A stretch of 7,151 bases of DNA, taken from positions 1 through 7,151 of the forward strand of contig DAJR01000013.1 of the NCBI GenBank assembly GCA_002496385.1. Reading direction: 5' to 3'. The stretch is from Methanomassiliicoccales archaeon UBA147 (lineage in GTDB: Archaea > Thermoplasmatota > Thermoplasmata > SG8-5). Positions 5,099 to 7,151 of this stretch are shown here, one piece after another. Position numbers and translations under genes: made by a program. The number at the start of each line of letters is the position of its first letter. The stretch's first letter is position 1. Below the pieces are notes generated by a model, which was not told the origin of the DNA, did no database searches, and saw only the letters and a program-made list of their open reading frames with translations.

Positions 5099-6209
5099 TC
5101 TGCACCTTCGCCAGCCTGCTCGTCCTGTAGCTGATGACCACGGATATCCAGCCCCTTCCGGCAAGCTCCGTGTCTAGCGTGACATCGCCCGTGTCGAACC
5201 TGAGCACCGGTGTCTTGGCCAGCTTTGCCGGTGTGGACACTATTAGGATGTCATTTCGCCGGATCTTCCTGATGACCGAGGGACTGAGCTGGAGGTTCCC
5301 CCTCCCCAGGACGAAGCCCTGGCTGCCGATGGGGCTTAAAATTAATTTAATTTTATTATATTTATCACATAATTTTAATATCGCAACCTCGTTGAGGTCT
5401 TTCCCGACCTGGCTGCCGCCAGCATATGCATCGATTCCCAGCAGGGTCTTCTCCATGCCCAACGCCTTTCCTATGGCCTCGGTTGTGCCCCCGGGGCCCA
5501 GGATGAACAGGGTTTCCGGCTCTTCGGACACCAGTTCCCCGATGTACTCCGCTATCTCCCCCAGAACGTCGGCGTCACTCGCTTCCGTGACCATCATCTT
5601 GGAGGTCTGGACAAGCGTGGATTCGAACGGCGTGAGGGCGGAATCGTAGAGCCGGACTACCCACTCGCCGTTGCGATACTTCTCCTCGTCCAGGTCCATT
5701 ATCTCGGCCTCGGCCGGCTTGAGCTCGCCAGAGATGAATCCTGCCAGCACCTCCGCGGTTTTGGCGGGCGTGACCCCGAAGACGCTGGAATGCATCTTCA
5801 CCCCCGACGGGATGCCCAGCATAGGTATCTTCCGCTTCACCACAGAGCAAATGTCCCTGGCCGTACCATCGCCCCCGCAGAACAGGATCAGGTCAACCTT
5901 TTCCTTCAGAAATGCCCTGGCCGCCGCAACGGTGTCCTCCGGCCTTGAGGGGGCAGGGGCTTTGTGGACAACCATGCATTGGATGCCGGCTGCCTCCAGG
6001 TATTCCCCGCCCATCTTCCCGGAACATGTGACCCATTCCGCTTCGATGCGCAACTTTGCGAACTCCGCCAGCATGACAGCTGCATGCTCCCCCGCAATGG
6101 GTTTGGCCCCGAGCGATGCGGCTTCAACCGCCTTACCATCGGTGCCCTTGAGGCCGACCTTCCCCCCCATTCCCGCAATCGGGTTGACCAGGAATCCCAC
6201 TTTCGCCAT
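5091..6209 (-). CDS. ATP-NAD kinase family protein (COG3199/AcoX-like)
   Basis: A 372-residue protein with a diacylglycerol/NAD-kinase-type fold. From the ATG at 6209: glycine-rich NPIAGMGG at 9-16, the signature GGDGT at 112-116 (nucleotide-phosphate binding and catalytic Asp in NAD kinases), GIPSGVKMHSSVF at 132-144, GPGGTTE at 238-244 and GSQGFVLGRGN at 295-305. It is longer than classical NAD kinases (about 250-300 residues) and matches the COG3199 layout as I recall it. NAD phosphorylation is the family prediction, not proven; an unidentified nucleotide or polyphosphate substrate is possible. An in-frame ATG at 6287 would add 26 residues but lies upstream of the TATA box, so 6209 is preferred. 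The Shine-Dalgarno is weak. The gene is divergent from purN and overlaps the membrane-protein gene by 8 bp, tail to tail. An almost GC-free patch lies at 5337-5381. Confidence 0.88.
   Translation of the reverse strand: MAKVGFLVNPIAGMGGKVGLKGTDGKAVEAASLGAKPIAGEHAAVMLAEFAKLRIEAEWVTCSGKMGGEYLEAAGIQCMVVHKAPAPSRPEDTVAAARAFLKEKVDLILFCGGDGTARDICSVVKRKIPMLGIPSGVKMHSSVFGVTPAKTAEVLAGFISGELKPAEAEIMDLDEEKYRNGEWVVRLYDSALTPFESTLVQTSKMMVTEASDADVLGEIAEYIGELVSEEPETLFILGPGGTTEAIGKALGMEKTLLGIDAYAGGSQVGKDLNEVAILKLCDKYNKIKLILSPIGSQGFVLGRGNLQLSPSVIRKIRRNDILIVSTPAKLAKTPVLRFDTGDVTLDTELAGRGWISVVISYRTSRLAKVQIN
5337..5381. other. AT-only patch inside the kinase-like gene
   Basis: About 45 nt with only two G/C bases, in a gene that is otherwise GC-rich. 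It encodes roughly residues 278-292 (ILKLCDKYNKIKLIL). Leucine here is always TTA, lysine AAA and isoleucine ATA/ATT, while the rest of the gene favours CTG/CTC, AAG and ATC. Confidence 0.8.
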
Positions 6210-6256
6210 GGCCCGTAATCCCCATGGCTGTTGAAATAGGTTGTGCAGGCCTTCAA

Positions 6257-6268
6257 AAATATATATAC
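6257..6268. promoter_or_regulatory. Shared symmetric TATA box for purN and the kinase-like gene
   Basis: AAATATATATAC on the plus strand contains a self-complementary TATATATATA. On the plus strand its centre is about 26 bp from the purN ATG, so initiation would fall on or next to the start codon and the mRNA would be leaderless. On the minus strand initiation near 6239 would give the kinase-like gene a leader of about 30 nt. Confidence 0.65.
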
Positions 6269-6289
6269 CCCGGCCGGCTATATGCATGC

Positions 6290-6913
6290 ATGCTCAGAAT
6301 CGCGGTCTTGGCATCCGGCGGCGGCACCGACCTCCAGTCGATACTGGATGCCTGCGAGTCCGGCCAGATTGACGGCCGGGTGGTCCTCGTGATTTCCAAC
6401 GTTGCCGGCGCGGGCGCCCTGAAGAGGGCGAAGGACTACGATGTGAGGGCGGCGTTCATAGACCACAGGGGAAAGTCCAGGGGGGCGCACGAGAGGGAGA
6501 TGGTCATGGAGCTGGATGCGGCCAAACCGGACCTCATCGTGCTGGCCGGATACCTGAGGATGCTCACATATGATTTTATAAATAAATATAAAAATAAAAT
6601 TATTAATATACATCCTGCTCTCCTCCCCAAGTACGGGGGGAAGGGAATGCACGGGCTCAGGGTCCACAGGGCGGTCCTTGAATTCGGGGACAGTGAATCA
6701 GGCTGCAGCGTCCATTTCGTGACCGAGGAGGTGGACGGGGGACCCGTGATAGCCCGCATGAAGGCGCCGGTCAAGCCGGGAGATACACCCGAGACCCTTC
6801 AGGCCAGGGTCCTGATGGCCGAGCATCTGCTGCTTCCCATGGTTATTCAATGGTTCGCGCAGGGCAAGGTCTACACCGAGAACTGGAAGCCGGTTGATTT
6901 GCCGATGGCTTGA
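6290..6913 (+). CDS. purN: Phosphoribosylglycinamide formyltransferase (GAR transformylase)
   Basis: A 207-residue folate-dependent enzyme. It transfers the formyl group of 10-formyl-tetrahydrofolate to GAR, the third step of purine synthesis. Catalytic residues align with E. coli Asn106/His108/Asp144: N106 and H108 in NIHPALLP, and D149 in EEVDGGPVI. The phosphate loop reads GGGTDLQSI at 10-18, where E. coli has GNGSNLQAI. A short insertion, KYGGKGMHG at 114-122, is of the kind I recall from Bacteroidetes-type enzymes. The start is set by the leaderless promoter: the ATG at 6290 lies about 26 bp from the TATA centre, and extending to 6224 would put coding sequence across the box. No other purine genes are nearby. 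An almost GC-free patch lies at 6568-6610, next to the catalytic motif. Confidence 0.95.
   Translation: MLRIAVLASGGGTDLQSILDACESGQIDGRVVLVISNVAGAGALKRAKDYDVRAAFIDHRGKSRGAHEREMVMELDAAKPDLIVLAGYLRMLTYDFINKYKNKIINIHPALLPKYGGKGMHGLRVHRAVLEFGDSESGCSVHFVTEEVDGGPVIARMKAPVKPGDTPETLQARVLMAEHLLLPMVIQWFAQGKVYTENWKPVDLPMA
6568..6610. other. AT-only patch inside purN
   Basis: 43 nt with a single G, encoding about residues 94-107 (DFINKYKNKIINI) just before the catalytic His108. Every codon is A/T-ending, while flanking codons are mostly G/C-ending. It parallels the patch at 5337-5381 in the neighbouring gene. Confidence 0.85.
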
Positions 6914-6935
6914 CTGTTTTCAATTTTAAATTATT
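6914..6935 (+). terminator. T-rich tract after purN
   Basis: CTGTTTTCAATTTTAAATTATT follows the purN stop directly. There is no GC hairpin. It fits archaeal termination at U-rich tracts, the kind of site used by aCPSF1/FttA. Confidence 0.6.
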
Positions 6936-6936
6936 G

Positions 6937-6964
6937 TTCACTATTCACTATTCACTGTTATTCA
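6937..6964. repeat. TTCACT[A/G] heptamer repeats
   Basis: Three direct units of 7 bp, TTCACTA, TTCACTA, TTCACTG, then a decayed TTATTCA. They sit between the purN terminator and the second 34-bp array. Their 7-bp period matches that of the CCCTAGT array in the other intergenic region, but the sequence differs. Confidence 0.75.
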
Positions 6965-6979
6965 AATCTTTTTGCTAAG

Positions 6980-7115
6980 GGGGCTTTGCATGCAGAATGG
7001 TAAATAGGGGCTAGGGTCTTTGCTTACAAAATGGTATAAAGGGGCTAGGGTCTTTGCTTACAAAATGGTATAAAGGGGCTAGGGGCTTTGTTTGCAAAAT
7101 GGGATAAAGGGGCTA
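6980..7115. repeat. 34-bp tandem repeat array, copy 2
   Basis: Four head-to-tail units of exactly 34 bp: 6980-7013 (divergent), 7014-7047, 7048-7081 and 7082-7115. The second and third are identical. The last matches the array-1 units most closely (TTTG[T/C]..AAAATGGGATAAA). All end GGGGCTA. It has the same orientation as array 1. Confidence 0.93.
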
Positions 7116-7118
7116 GGG

Positions 7119-7147
7119 ATTGCTAGCTGTCGTGAACAGCCAGCACA
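7119..7147. repeat. Hairpin capping tandem array 2, left arm decayed
   Basis: It aligns without gaps to 3105-3133. The right arm CAGCCAGCACA (7137-7147) and the following AAAAC are identical. The left arm ATTGCTAGCTG carries three substitutions, leaving an interrupted stem. The window ends at 7151, so whether a CCCTAG array follows cannot be seen. Confidence 0.85.
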
Positions 7148-7151
7148 AAAC

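Noticed and set aside
4762..5130. Alternative plus-strand frame over the membrane-protein gene
   Set aside because: After about 35 residues it becomes arginine- and histidine-rich as expected for a shifted frame, and it would run further into the opposing gene. The 4739 frame has clean helices and GC-rich third positions.
6210..6287. N-terminal extension of the kinase-like gene to the ATG at 6287
   Set aside because: It would place the start upstream of the TATA box. The extension resembles no part of the family, which begins at MAKVGFLVNP.
6224..6289. N-terminal extension of purN to 6224
   Set aside because: The 22 added codons lie across the TATA box. PurN proteins begin directly with the MLRIAVLASGG strand.
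6980..7115. CRISPR-like array
   Set aside because: Units abut head to tail with no unique spacers, and no cas gene is present.

Overview
The window looks like a piece of an archaeal chromosome, most likely Euryarchaeota sensu lato and perhaps the Thermoplasmatota. The main evidence is a two-gene unit of an archaeal proteasome beta subunit and the KH/metallo-beta-lactamase/beta-CASP nuclease aCPSF1 (FttA), a gene order known from euryarchaea. TATA boxes lie about 25 to 50 bp ahead of starts, one start appears leaderless, and the proteasome subunit closely resembles Thermoplasma PsmB as I recall it. No 16S or other phylogenetic marker is present, so the lineage is an inference.

Layout: 1-162 is a flank with no gene I can identify. 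163-2745 (minus) is psmB followed by fttA, 33 bp apart, with a TATA box and a good Shine-Dalgarno site ahead of psmB. 2746-3444 is a gene-free stretch of about 700 bp packed with repeats: a nested inverted repeat, 34-bp tandem repeats, a perfect 11-bp-stem hairpin, a (CCCTAGT/A) heptamer array and a run of small hairpins. 3445-4635 (minus) is a PLP-dependent alpha-oxoamine synthase (Kbl-like), closed by a strong hairpin terminator. 4739-5098 (plus) is a small two-helix membrane protein of unknown role, divergent from kbl. It overlaps the 3' end of a COG3199-type ATP-NAD-kinase-like gene (5091-6209, minus) by 8 bp. That gene is divergent from purN (6290-6913, plus), and the two appear to share one symmetric TATATATATA box. 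6914-7151 holds a T-rich terminator and a second copy of the 34-bp-repeat-plus-hairpin element, cut off by the window end.

Functionally the first unit joins RNA 3'-end formation and transcription termination (FttA) with protein turnover (PsmB). The rest is small-molecule metabolism: glycine/threonine (Kbl), a possible nucleotide-cofactor kinase, and purine synthesis (PurN, which needs a formyl-folate). There is no obvious operon logic among these. The most unusual material is non-coding: a composite, CTAG-dense repeat element present twice in the same orientation, flanking the kbl-purN block. Next is a pair of almost GC-free patches of about 45 bp inside two otherwise GC-rich genes.
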